A stretch of 64,000 bases of DNA from Cristatella mucedo (taxonomy: Eukaryota; Bryozoa; Phylactolaemata; Cristatellidae). Below, piece after piece: positions 23,121-34,449 of the stretch. How positions within the stretch are numbered: the stretch's first letter is position 1; each line of letters begins with the position of its first letter. The stretch lies in NCBI GenBank assembly GCA_009760855.2, contig WPIO01000051.1:920001-984000 (forward strand). The letters are read 5' to 3'. The notes beneath the pieces are model-generated. The model saw only the letters and a program-made list of their open reading frames with translations, was not told where the DNA came from and did not search any database. The position numbers and the translations under genes were made by a program.

Positions 23121-24104
23121 TGAATAATACGACGGCAGTTTTAGGGCTGCTCACAGACATTAAACTAGCTAGGTCTGCTAAGCGAAAGCTTGAAAAAGCA
23201 AGCAAAAGATCAGGACTGACTGTCCATCGAAAGGCATACCAGGACTACTGTAGATTGTACCAATCGATCCTAGCAAAGGCCAAGTCTAGCTTCTATATAA
23301 ACATCGTTGAATCACAGATGCACAATCCAAAAATACTGATGTCGACGATCAATCATTTTCTCAGCCACTCCCAGCTAAATGAAATGAATTATATAGCTCT
23401 TTACCTAATGATCTCTGTGATGATCTAGCTGATCGCATCTCTAGCTTCTTTGTCAAGAAGATAGATCAGGGAGTCCATCCCTGCGATGGTAGCATCCCTA
23501 CTAGAATGCTCTCCCTCGATTCCTTGCAGCACCTCAATGTCTACATTCAAGCAGGTCACTAGCGACTTCGTCCTGAGGTTCATATCCGAATCAAAGAAGA
23601 TAACAAGTACATTGGACCTTATTCTCACAGTCCTGCTTCTACGACACATTGAAATGCTGCTGCCATGCATAACTAACATCATTAATATGTCATTAGCTAT
23701 AGGTCATGTCCCAGCACCTCTAAAAAAGGCTGTAGTCAGGCTTATACTCAAGTAAGCAACACTAGACCAAGAGAACTTGAGAAACTACCACCCAGTCTCC
23801 CTTCAACCATTCCTATCAAAAACACTGGAACGAGTCGTGGCAGACCAGCTGAAACTCAAATATTGAAACTTCAAATCTTGCTAGTAAGTTCCAGTCTGGT
23901 TTTAGAGCTAATCACTCCACAGAGTCAGCTTTGCTTCGGCTGTACAACGACCTACTTGAGAATGCAGACGTGGGTAGAGTAGCTATGCTTATTTTGCTTG
24001 ATCTTTCGGCAGCTTAAAATAATATTGAACACCAAGTCCTTTTTGAGAGCCTCTCATCTCGCCTGGGCATTACTGGGACTGCATTGCAATGGTTCAGGTC
24101 CTAT

Positions 24105-24324
24105 TGTGGGCGTGGCCACACCCACAATGCTGTTCGGCCCCAGCCGGACTCACACCTCTCCACCCGGCCAAGAGATGGGCTGCGTACCACCTCATTGGGC
24201 CCTGCAGTTGGACAGTGTCGGCTGACTCGGCTGGATTTAATTGCAACGGGTCAGCTGTGGTCGCATGACCACTAGTCCAGCAGCTAGGGACTTTCTGCCT
24301 GTGCTTGGCTTATATGCACACCAT

Positions 24325-24412
<88 letters not shown>

Positions 24413-24604
24413 CCTTTCTCGTATCGTCGCGTGCTCCGGAGCTGCGTCCTCGACGGCTACTACATCTGTAGGTACGCTAGCACGCCTGTGTACAATGCAG
24501 TACCTGCGTACAATGCAATGCAATCGTCGTCACCAGTACCACAAATCGCTTGTGGAGGCATCGTTCATCTTCATCGTGCTGCCATCTTCGCGAATGCCCA
24601 TACA
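24105..24604 (+). mobile_element. Solo-LTR candidate inside LINE-A, 4-bp target duplication
   Basis: The 500-bp insert starts TGTGGGCGTGG, ends GCCCATACA and is flanked by CTAT on both sides (24101-24104 and 24605-24608). Removing it and one CTAT rejoins the LINE-A frame exactly (RSY-LSG). TG...CA ends and a 4-bp duplication suit a solo LTR. It contains a CA tract at 24327-24410. A short TIR-bearing DNA element is a weaker alternative. Confidence 0.75.
24327..24410. repeat. (CA)n microsatellite
   Basis: A pure CA run of about 42 units inside the LTR-like element. The related copy at 22.2 kb lacks it, so it expanded in this copy. Confidence 0.97.
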
Positions 24605-25869
24605 CTATCTTAGTGGGAGATTCCAGAGTATTGATGTGAATGGATCAAGATCATCCGAAGAAACTCTGAAATATGGGGTACCTCATGGCTCTGTGCTAGG
24701 TCCTGTTGTTTTCACGGTTTATAGTCTTCCTCTTGCCGATTTGATTGCCAAGAACAATATAGGCTTTCACTTCTGTGCAAATGAGGCTCAGTTGTGCCTT
24801 TGCTTTGATCCCTCCCTGTCCTAGAGCACATCGAATTCTCTCAACTCCTTTGCTGCATGCATTGATGACATCCGCACATGGATGGCAGCAAATTTTCTTA
24901 AAGTAAATGACGATAAAACCAACTTACTAGTTATGGGCAAACAAAGTGTGATTAAGAAAATGGAAAGACTAACGCTCAAAATTTGCTCTGCCAGCATATC
25001 TCCTGTTGAATCTGCACGAAATCTTGGTGTCATGTTCCAAAGTTACCTTTTATTAGACGACCACATCAGCTCCACAATCAAGTCTGCCCACTTTCAGCTA
25101 CGTAACATTGCTAATATTCGGGCTTACTTAGACTGGGATGCCGCATCTAAATTGATCCATGCATTTGTGACATCCCGTCTTGACTTCTGTAACCTGCTGC
25201 TTGCTATTCTACCGGCCTGTGCAATCAGGTGCCTACAGCAAAATTCTGCAGCTAAGCTTGTCTGTCCTGAGCTTTGCAGTTGCCACATCACACCACTTCT
25301 TGCCGACCTGCACTGGTTCCCAGTCAAGCAAGACATTGGCTTCAAGGTTTTGTCACTCACTTTTAGGTGACTTCATTTTTTGGCTCCAGCCTACCTATCA
25401 GAGCTACTGCCCCACCAGACCAAGCATCGTTCCACCTGCTTTTCGGAATCCAGCAGTTTACCAATACCTCCTACAAACCTCAAATCAGTTGGAGACCGTG
25501 CCTTTAATTCGTATGCTCCCAAAGCCATGAACTCACTCCTGACTGACGTCACAACATGTCCTGATTTGACCACATTTAAAAAGAACTTACAAACACACTT
25601 ATTTATCACAGCATTTAGTGGGTCCCTGTGATTCGACTTTTATGTGTATATGCGTGCTGACACTGTCCATGCTTTCCCTAACCATACTTGCATGCTGACC
25701 GTGTGCATATCACCCCTAACCAGGTTATTCCTGTCGTTTATTGAGCATGCTACCACTAACCATTTGAGCGTGTTTCCTTTGCAGCAAATTAAAGTGCCTA
25801 TAAAGAGATTGAGTTCTCTGAGGGGGCTTTATCAAGTGTATTATTATTATTGTTTGTGGCGAATGGCAC

Positions 25870-26760
25870 GTGCTGGCAGTTGTGACCCACGTTGCTCTCG
25901 AAACCGGCAACACTAACCTAAGTCTGCCGTATCGCTATGTCTGCATCTGCCTGACGTGCTCTGTCCTGCCGTGCTCAGTCCAGACGTGCTCCGACTGCGA
26001 GCTCAGTAGAGCTATATAATCCAGCTTGACCAACTCTAAATCCACGAGGCCTACGATCCTTAATAAGAACCTGCAAAAAGCCAGTACCCGTGCGTTTCAC
26101 AATTAACTACAGCCCTCAATTTCTATTTGAGCAGGTACCCATGTGCAACCATTGCTAAAGCTTGCTAGTCCCTGCCCACCCATCGTCCAGAAGTTGGGTC
26201 GCCGGACCATCCATACCCTTACCAATGCCAGACTCGGGCGTTATACTCCGTGCAAAACTCTGCCTTTGGCTTCGCAGGAATTTCGGGTAGACTCAGGCGT
26301 TTGAACTCCTAAATGCACCCTTAAGTGGGATTTTCATAGGGCAGGCCAATACCCACCTACGCCCACCCATTAGTTCACAGAAGCCACCCGCGCCGGCCCA
26401 GTACCCTTGAATATGGGTGGGTATAGGTATGAGTGCCCAGTTGAGAGCTCTGCCATCAGCGTGCTTGGAATATCTAGTACAATCGGCCACCTTAGGTCCC
26501 CTGTGCTGCATCTGCGACCGATGTGGTTACAGTGTTTTACTTGCAGAGACCCAAGTCATAGCATCGTATTTGGTTTTCACCTGCTAGATTCGTTACTCCA
26601 GATCCTGCGACGGGTTCTAAAATTGTAATTTCGACTTGCATTTGTTATTTCAGCATAATTTCGGACGAGCTCTTTTTTGCACAAGGACCTTAGGATGCTT
26701 TTTTTGGAACTCGGCCATGTTAATGGCTATGCATCTATGCTGTCATGAAGATCAACACCA
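25870..26760. other. No gene recognised
   Basis: Loose GTGCTC and TACCCA repeats near 25950-26430, but no clear array and no recognisable protein. Confidence 0.35.
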
Positions 26761-26765
26761 CAGTC

Positions 26766-26934
26766 CTAGCTGCTTAAACAGCCTCTTGTTGTATAGCGAC
26801 AGAAGAGCCTTTACGGCTATCACCACCGCTTGCAGTGGCGATAAAGGATCGCCCACCACAGGAATCGAACCCACGACCTCGGGACCGAGGTCGTGAAAGC
26901 AACCGCCTTACCTAGTGTGCCATTACGGCTCACC
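26766..26934 (-). mobile_element. SINE-A copy
   Basis: Antisense: CTAGCTGCTTAAACAGCCTC, then GCCTTTACGGCTATCACCAC, GATAAAGGATCGCCCAC, B box as GGAATCGAACCCACGACC, CGGGACCGAGGTCGTG, and ends with the antisense A-box region CCATTACGGCTCACC. Confidence 0.88.
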
Positions 26935-27186
26935 AATGTGTCGTCTTAGTTCACCACAAGAAAGATTCTCCACAGGCAATCTGCATTGTTATTACTTTAC
27001 ATTCACTTTGAAACTTTCTGGGTGTTTTGAAGTTATTTTCACTGTCGATAACATCAGGACTATATGTGGACTGCATGGTCTTTCCTTGATTTAGTAAAAT
27101 ACAGGCTCGTTGCTTTAACTAGATTAATGTATGACATACATGTAGAACTGTAGAACACTTTTGTTCCGGGCTTCTCTGCTGATATA

Positions 27187-30100
27187 CAGTCGCGCTATGA
27201 CTTGAGAGTTTAATTCGTTCCGTGACGGAGCTCTTAACTCAAATTACTCGTATATCAAATCAATTTTCTCCATCGAAACGAATTGAAATGCCATAGATCC
27301 GTTCCAGACCCCAAAAGCACGTGTAACGTTTTTAAATTTAAAAATGTACTTATAGATAATGAATAATGCATAGAAATAATACAATAAAATTTACTGAAAT
27401 AAATTGGTTTTATTAAAGTATAATATAAAGTATTTACCGTGACACAACTTGAAGATGTCGACGAAGATGGGGAGAAAGGCTGAAATGAATAACTGAATCT
27501 TATTCGCTGATATTTACCCTATTCGCCATGCTTTCCTCACTTTCATCTGTAGTGGTTTTCGATAGAAACTTGTCCAACGAAGTCTGTTTCATCCTCTTTT
27601 TCAGAATGCTCCTGAAACGGGTTAGGAAAGTTAATAATAATAATGCACTTGATAAAGCGCCCTCAGAGAACTCAATCTCTCTCTAGGCGCTTTTAATTTG
27701 CTGCAAATGGAAATGCAATTTGAATGGTGAGTAAAATCATGCTTGACAAACAAACAAAATGAATAACATGGTTAGGGGTGACATTCACAGGGTCAGCATG
27801 CAAATGTGGTTAGTGGCAGCATGCACAGTGTCAGCACGCATAAGCACATCAAGGACGAATCACAGGGACCCACTAAATGCTGTCCTAAATAAGTTTTTTT
27901 TTAAATTCTTTTTAAATGTGGTCAGGTCAGGGGATGTTCTGACGAAGGTCGGGAGGGGTTTCCAAGCTTTGGGAGCATACGAACTAAATGCATGGTCTCC
28001 AAAGGATTTGTGGTTTGTACGGGGTATTTGTAGACTGTTTGATTCCGAAAAGCGGGTGGTAAGATGCTTGGCGTGATGGGGGGGGGGAGTAGATCTGAGA
28101 GATAGGCTGGAGCCAAAGAATGAAGGGACCTAAAAGTGAGTGACAAAACCTTGAAGTCAATCCGTTGCTTGACTGGTAGCCAGTGCAGGTCGGCGAGAAG
28201 TGGAGTAATGTGGCAACTGCGACACTCACGACAGACAAGCCTAGCTGTGGAGTTTTGCACAAGCTGCAATCGCCTGATCGCACATGCCGGTAGGCCAGTA
28301 AGCAGTGAGTTGCAGAAGTCGAGACGAGATGTCACGAATGCATGGACCAACTTAGATGTGGTATCCTTATCTAAACAAGCCCGAATTTTAGCAATGATTT
28401 GAAGCTGAAAATAGGCAGATTTGACTGTGGAGCTGATATGGTCGTCTAACGAGAGGTCGCTTTGGAATATGACACCTAGATTTCGAGCTGATTCAACTGG
28501 AGATATGCTGGCAGAGCCAATTTTGAGCATCAGCCTTTCCAATTTGTGAAGTTTCCTTACGTATCTCCACTGCACACCCAGTTGCCACCTTGTCTGGGCC
28601 TTTCTTTTGAATAATTTTTGCAAGTGGTTACCACATACCCAACCTATCCTTTATCTCACTTTTAGAGATACCCTCCTCCACGGCACCAATTTCCTGCAAA
28701 AACCTCTGGATGCTGCCGAGTCTGTGGCTCCTCATAGTTCCTCCGTTGTCAGCTATATGGAGTGCTCCTCGTTGAGCTCATTGACATGATCCCCATCCCT
28801 GTCCAGGCAAAGTGGACTTGCCGAAAGATACAATCTCCTCCATCACTCTGCCACTTCGGGCTCGAGTCTGTCGAAGTTCGTTTCAGATACAACCTCAGGC
28901 TGCAGCTTCTTCGGCGAAGAGGTCAAGGTCATGTTTGTAAACACCCTGCCAGGCCATATCGATAGTTCTTGGGCATATCACTAGGTTATAGTGGTCCTTC
29001 CAGAACTCTAGAAGGGTGAGGTTTGTGTTCTCCGTCACCTCAAATCAGCAGCTAGAACAGGTGCTTGGTAAAGAGCGTCTTGAAATTACAAACCACCTGC
29101 TGGTTCATGGGCTGCAGGAGAGGGGTGGTGTTTGGTGGGACGTAGAGAGCCTTTATAAACTTGAACTCTTTGAGGTTGTCATCTTCGATGTTAGGTGAGT
29201 GAGCAGGTGCACTGTCCTGGAGAGAAGGTCTAGCAGCGATAGGGTATTTTCCTGGAGGTATTTCTTATCGTCAGAACTAAAGAGTAAATCCACTCAGTTC
29301 ACAAAGAACTGCCTGGCGGTCCATGCCTCGGGTTCGCCTTCCACATAACCTGTATTTAGTTTTTCTTTCAGAATCTTTCTGTGACTTAAAGGCTCTGGAA
29401 TTTTCCGAATGATAAACGAGCAGTGGCTTGATCTTGCAGTGGCAGCTCGCACTGGCGAACAGTGTGAGAGTTAACCTATCATTCCTTCGTGGGTTTGTGG
29501 CCTGTCATTCTCATTCTCCTCTGCCGCTATATAAGTCCTCCTTGGCATCTTCTTTCCGAAGAATCCCGTCTCGTCACTGTTGAGGAATTGCTGGGGCAAT
29601 GGTATCTTTCTGCTTCTGCATGTGATGTCTGCAAAAGCTTTTGAGGCAATCCTCAGCTGCCTTCATATCCGCGCTCACCGTCTCACCGTGCCTGACGACG
29701 GTGTGAATGCCGGTCCTCTTTTTAAAATTCTCGAACTAGCCCCGACTGGCTTTAAGCGGCTCACCCGATGCCTCGTCCGTTGAATTGCCTGGAGTCTGCT
29801 GCAGCAAATCGGCGGCAGATACCTCATAGCAGATTATTGCTTTCGTCACCACATTTCCTGCGAGCTGCTCTTCCATCAACCACATCATTAGCAGCGTCTC
29901 CGTATTTTCATGGATAAATCTCCCCTAGTTAGAAATTATTATCATAGCCTTTATCGACTCCTTCTGCTTAAGTATAACGCAAATCGTAGAAGCGCAACGC
30001 TCGTGCTGATTCGTCAAGTCGACTACATGCACACCTTGGTATTGTATTTTGATTATGTATGTCTTTAATTCTATGCACATCGCCCACTTCTTCTCAGCAC

Positions 30101-30434
30101 TGTCCTTCGAAATCGCTTTCATCGGATCTATGGCTGGAAAAACGAAGCTCTGCACAATAACTGCAAGCACAAATTCGAGCAAAACACTAATGATTTTGCT
30201 GCGAGGTAAACGCTTGTAGTGAACTTGTGAGACTGTCTAAATGTTCGGGATGCTGGGCAGATGTGGCAGTGAGGTTCACTGTGGCGTTCGCTTCGCCAGC
30301 TAAGGGTGAGGTATCTGAAGCTTGAAGCTTGTAACCCGAATTTTAGCTCTCAACTCAAAGTGAAAAATCTGCAGAGAGACGGCTCGTATCTCGAAAAACT
30401 CGTTAGTTGGGAATCCTAAGTCAATGCACCACTG
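27187..30434 (-). mobile_element. Pogo/Tigger-type DNA transposon with broken transposase
   Basis: Ends: CAGTCGCGCTATGACTTGAG at the left, and on the opposite strand at the right CAGTGGTGCATTGACTTAGG. TA lies outside both ends (27185-27186 and 30435-30436), as expected for Tc1/mariner-superfamily insertion. The minus strand carries a decayed transposase. An N-terminal helix-turn-helix piece reads QHERCASTICVILKQKESIK (near 29990). Then come FENFKKRTGIHTVVRHGE (about 29720), the first catalytic Asp in NSDETGFFGKKMPRRTYIA (about 29560), and the second in LQDSAPAHSPN followed by PPNTTPLLQPMNQQVV (about 29200-29080). The third catalytic position is Asn (QPMNQQ; known active relatives have QPMDQ). 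Stops and frameshifts occur. A LINE-A copy is inserted downstream of the coding part. Confidence 0.88.
27633..28555 (-). mobile_element. LINE-A copy nested in the Tigger-type transposon
   Basis: 3' tail at 27633-27700 (AATAATAATGCACTTGATAA, then the hairpin). The minus-strand coding region at 28530-27922 is long and nearly intact from RLMLKIGSASISPVESARNL to the C-terminus. It is 5'-truncated at about 28555. AAGTT flanks both ends, a probable target duplication. It lacks the polymerase palm. Confidence 0.85.
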
Positions 30435-30501
30435 TACTGGAATGTCAGTTCTACTGGCTGTTGTAGGATCTACACTAGACTCTTGTGGAGAGACGAATTA
30501 C

Positions 30502-30962
30502 CGTGTTTTACCGTGTATAAGCCCCTCTCGAGGTATAAACCCTTAAATTTGTGAACCGATTTTTCGGGAAAAAAATATTTTATTCAATAACTGAATGAAC
30601 TGTACAATATCAAGACTCATAATAATCACTCATGTCGCTATCACTATCCTCTGCACCAGGAATCGTTAGAATACCCTCTCCATCTTCCTCGTTCATATCA
30701 CAGGCTTGAAATTTGGTGGAAATCCGTTATCATCATAGTCGTCGTCACTCTTTTCCTAGACTTCTTGCTATCGTCCTTTCTGTCCATTGCATTTGAGATG
30801 CCGAAAAATTCATTTAGAATGCATTCAAATAACGGAAATTTATTCAAAGCAGGTACGTTGTTTGGTGAAATATTAAAGCCAAAAAGTAGCCTCCAGCGTC
30901 TATGCCCCTCTCCATTATCTGATACTAAAAAGAAGAGGCTTACACACGATAGAACACGGTAA
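30502..30962 (-). mobile_element. TIR element, non-autonomous DNA transposon remnant
   Basis: The left end ACCGTGTTTTACCGTGTATA matches the inverted right end ACCGTGTTCTATCGTGTGTA, with similarity continuing into AAGCCCCTC versus AAGCCTCTT. The minus strand keeps short protein-like pieces, including an acidic GAEDSDSDMSDYYES segment. The target duplication is unclear because both ends read into A/T bases. It may derive from a second pogo-like family. Confidence 0.65.
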
Positions 30963-31013
30963 ATTTGATGAGCTACAAGGTCTTAAATTTAAGGCTGTTG
31001 GCTGTCTTTCATT

Positions 31014-31200
31014 GGTGAGCTGTGATGGGACACTAGGTAAGGCGGTTGCTTTCACGACCTCGGTCCCGAGGTCGTGGGTTCGATTCCTGCGGTGGTCGAT
31101 CCTTTATCGCCACTGCAAGCGGTGGTGATAGCCGTAAAGGCTCTTCTGTCACTATACAAAACGAGGCTGTTTAATCAGCTAGGATTTATTTATTTATTTA
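31014..31200 (+). mobile_element. SINE-A copy
   Basis: A clean copy: CACTAGGTAAGGCGGTTGC, CGAGGTCGTGGGTTCGATTC (B box), GATCCTTTATCGCCACTGC, and the end GAGGCTGTTTAATCAGCTAG followed by an ATTT-repeat tail. Confidence 0.9.
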
Positions 31201-31313
31201 GCATGGTCATTTGACCAGGTGCAACTGGGTGCCTTAGATCTTGGTGTGACAATGAGCTGGCAGTTCCGGTCATCTGTCTAAATGTTGTTGTGTGAGCCTG
31301 CTGCTTCTTTGCC

Positions 31314-31455
31314 GAGCTGGTTTGGTCCAGCGGTTAAGGTGCTCGCCCCGACAAGGTCTGGCTGAGGTCGTGGGCTCGAGCCCCGAGGCATATGTGGAGC
31401 GCCTGAATAGAGATTAAGTTCTCTTGGAGCGCTATACAAATGAATTGTATTTATT
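31314..31455 (+). mobile_element. SINE-B copy
   Basis: Close to the copy at 22986: CCAGCGGTTAAGGTGCTCGC, GTCGTGGGCTCGAGCCCC, GGCATATGTGGAGCGCCTGA, AGATTAAGTTCTCTTGGAGC and the tail CAAATGAATTGTATTTA. Confidence 0.88.
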
Positions 31456-32187
31456 TATATTTGCTATTGCAATTAGTGCAGCAGCATCAGTCACTAATGT
31501 ATGCCCCACCTGCAGCAGGAGGTTGAGCAATTGACTCGGTGCAGCATTTGATGTAAGCTGTGGCCCACCACAGATGCACTTCCGTATCTGTGGTGAGTCA
31601 GCCCCCAGCTCGTATATGTACCCACTGGGGGAATAAAGAGAGTCTCGTTCACCGCTCACGTTCGCCCGCTCGTGTCTTCGTGTCTCCGTGAGACTCCACT
31701 AGTGCTGCTGCCGCCGGAGACACAGTAACGTAACAATGTTCGGGATCGATCTCTCGCTAGTCGTGCCTGGGCTCTGAACATCGTTGCCAGAGGATGAGAG
31801 ATGTTCGATCCGCAGATACCTTGTCTGCCTTCTAACCTTATTAGGAGATTAATCTCTTCGACAAGGATGGTTTATGCTGTCCGGAAATATGCAGAGCACG
31901 GCTATGATGTAGAAGAAGGCAGGGAACACCTAAAAGCTAAAGTGCTCGGATATAAGATACACTTGTATTAACAAACATATACAAATTAGCTACTAACGAA
32001 TAACGCTACCTCCTTTTAACATACAAATTTCATCTTTTCTTTGGCGCAGTTCCAAAATATTCACTGGTCTAGTTTATAGGTTAAACAAATGCTTGACAAC
32101 CTTCTGGGTTAGCTGTTGTGCGATGTGATCCCAGATGCCGGCTGTGAGTAGCTATACCGCAGAAGCGTGTGGCTGGACTAGAATGCT
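31456..32187. other. No gene recognised
   Basis: No shared repeat or protein seen. Short open frames only. Confidence 0.35.
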
Positions 32188-34445
32188 TTGTAATGTATCT
32201 CCGTCTGTAACTCCACAAGACTATGTGAGTGTTACGATGGGGAGTTGAATATAGCGCACTCACAACCTAAGGGGCTTTCGGTACGCATTCGGTAGCCAAC
32301 AGACTTCATATAACGCAACAAAGAGAAAGTTGGAAGCATAGCAGAGTCAGGAGAGCAGTGGAGATAGTAAGTAGCATGAAAGTAGCAGCTCAGGATCGCT
32401 GGAAAGCATGAGCCATTGTCGGCAGCAGGAGAATAGTTGTTGCGTAAGAATTGTGGAAGCGAGTTTCGCAGACTGGGCCTGCAGAGCTAAAGCTTCTGTC
32501 ACCAAAGTGGAGGATTGGAACTGCTAATTTATTGTTCATAGAGGACCTGAGGACACGAGAATGCGGAAACAGGTGCAGCAGTTCAGCCTCGGTATGGAGG
32601 AGCCAAGCCGTTGCGGGCCTTGTGGGTCAGCCTAAGAACTTTACTCTGTATGCATCGATCAACCGGCAGCAATCGAAGCTACTTCAGCAAAAGAGACACA
32701 CGGTCATACCTCTGGAGTTTGTTAACTAAACTTTCGGTCATATTCATCACCAGCTGAAGTGGCCTAGTGGCTTTCTTTGGTAGCCCAGCCAAAGGGAATA
32801 ACAACAATCAAGCCAAGACAGAACTAAGAAACTAGTTAAATTGTTTGCCAGCCACTGTGGAAGACTGCTCCTAATCTTAGATAGGGATCGGACGTGATGG
32901 CTAGCTGTAGAAGTCTTCTGAATGAAGCTCTTAACATTTAGGCGGCTGTGGAAAACGACACCTAAATTTCGAGCACGTGGTGACGGTCGAACAACAGCAT
33001 TATCTATTAGAAGAGCAAAGTCTTTTAATCCAGCCACACGCTTATGGTGTCCTATAAGCAGCAGTTTTGTTTTATCGTCATTTAGTTTCAAGACATTTTC
33101 CTACATCCAGGATCAAATTTCGGCAAGGCAAGCATTCAGTTTATCACTTGCTGCAGCAGATTCCGACGGTTTGAATAACAAATACAGCTGAGTATCGTCA
33201 GCATGAAAGTGATATCCTATTCCATGGGCCTTAATAACTTTTTCCAGAGGTTGAGTATAAATGGAGAACAGCAAGGGACCGAGGACAGACCCTTGAGGAA
33301 CGCCACAGGTAACCCGTCTCATTGGTGAGACCTGACCCCCATACGACACGGACTGAACACGATCAGACAAGTACGATTTAAACCACGCCAGTGCCTCGCC
33401 TGCCAGACTGAACGTTGTTCTTAATCGTTCAAGTAGGACATCGTGATCAATGGTGTCAAAGGCAGCTGATAGATCTAGCAGAGCTAGGGCAGTGACATTC
33501 CCGTCATCGTTGCCGCATAGAATGTCAGGGTTAACTCGGAGGAGAGCAGTTTCCGTAGAGTGCTGCCTCTTGAACCCCGATTAAATTTTTATGATATTTC
33601 ATTCTTTTTAATATGTGTAACCAGCTGCTTAGCAATAATTTTTTCAAGAATCTGACAAAAAAGGAAGAAGGGAAACTGGGCGATAGTTTGCAAGGACCTC
33701 TGGATCTAATCCAGGCTTTTTAAGTATCAGTCTAACTACTGCCGATTTGAAGGACTTGGAGACGACCCCTTTTCCCAAAGAAGCATTACAAATCTCGGTT
33801 ATGGCAGGGCTAAGTTGGTCTGCCAGTGAAGACCACAGAGATGATGGTATAGGGTCTTCGGGAGACGAGCTCTTTTTACTAGACCTTATTACGATAGCAA
33901 CATCGCATGCAAAAGCCTCGGAAAACCTTTTAAGGAAGGTCACAGGTTGTGATTCCACAATTGCTTCACTCGGAGGAGGCTTTATGGAGGCACGAATGTG
34001 CACAATTTTTTCAGTAAAAAAGGCTGAAAACTTTTCGGCTGAGCCGCTAATATCTGGGGAGTTTGACCTCTCAGCATTGGCTAGTAAATTGTTTATTGTC
34101 TTATAAATCTGTTTTGGGTCTCAATGGCAGGAACTCAGTTTTCGAGTGAAAAAAGGAAGCCCTGGCTTTTTAAACTTCCTGTTGTAAACTCCAAGGAAGT
34201 CTTTGAAATTGACTAGATCTGCGGCAGACCCCGATTTCTTAAAACGACGTTCAAGACTGCGCTTAACACGGAGCATCTTTTGAAGTTTTTTTGTAAATTG
34301 AAAGGAATCTCTACGACTCTGTACACAGATAGAATGAATGGGAGCATGCTAGTCAAGAGCACTCCTGAGTGTCTTGTTCACTGCATCAGTGAGGCTATCG
34401 AGGCTGTCGGTCGAGTCTGGGTGCAGATCAAAACCTGCATCACAA
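32188..34445 (-). mobile_element. LINE-B copy, broken
   Basis: 3' tail at 32188-32235. On the minus strand: a C-terminal region (worn, near 32300-32760), a region after the active site reading LNDDKTKLLLIGHHKRVAGL (33091-32747), palm motifs [20 protein letters not shown] and FHADDTQLYL (33370-33113; His in place of Tyr in YADD), then KPGLDPEVLANYRPVSLLPF (near 33690) and the linker up to about 34440. Frames are interrupted. It lies head to head with the plus-strand copy that follows. Confidence 0.87.
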
Positions 34446-34449
34446 AGAG

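Larger units (their letters stand above)
23120..25860 (+). mobile_element. LINE-A (CR1/L2-like) copy, broken and split by an LTR-like insertion
   Basis: Coding pieces in order: a linker region (23120-23427), a worn thumb and fingers region (KKAVVRLIL near 23725), FQSGFRANHSTESALLRL-type sequence near 23890-23940, LQWFRSY at 24080-24104, then after the insertion LSGRFQSIDVNGSRSSEE and GVPHGSVLGPVVFTVYSLPL (24609-24750). The catalytic motif is ruined (CANE in place of YADD). The C-terminal region runs 24882-25631 and ends KNLQTHLFITAFSGSL. The 3' UTR ends with the hairpin at 25795-25845 and a (TTA)n tail. Many stops and frameshifts. No endonuclease is seen. Confidence 0.88.

Noticed and set aside
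31077-31090. tRNA gene calls at box-B-like sequences (also 22.99, 40.85, 51.55 and 58.38 kb).
   Set aside because: Each is the head of a SINE with a family-specific body and tail, and the acceptor and anticodon arms do not form a convincing tRNA.
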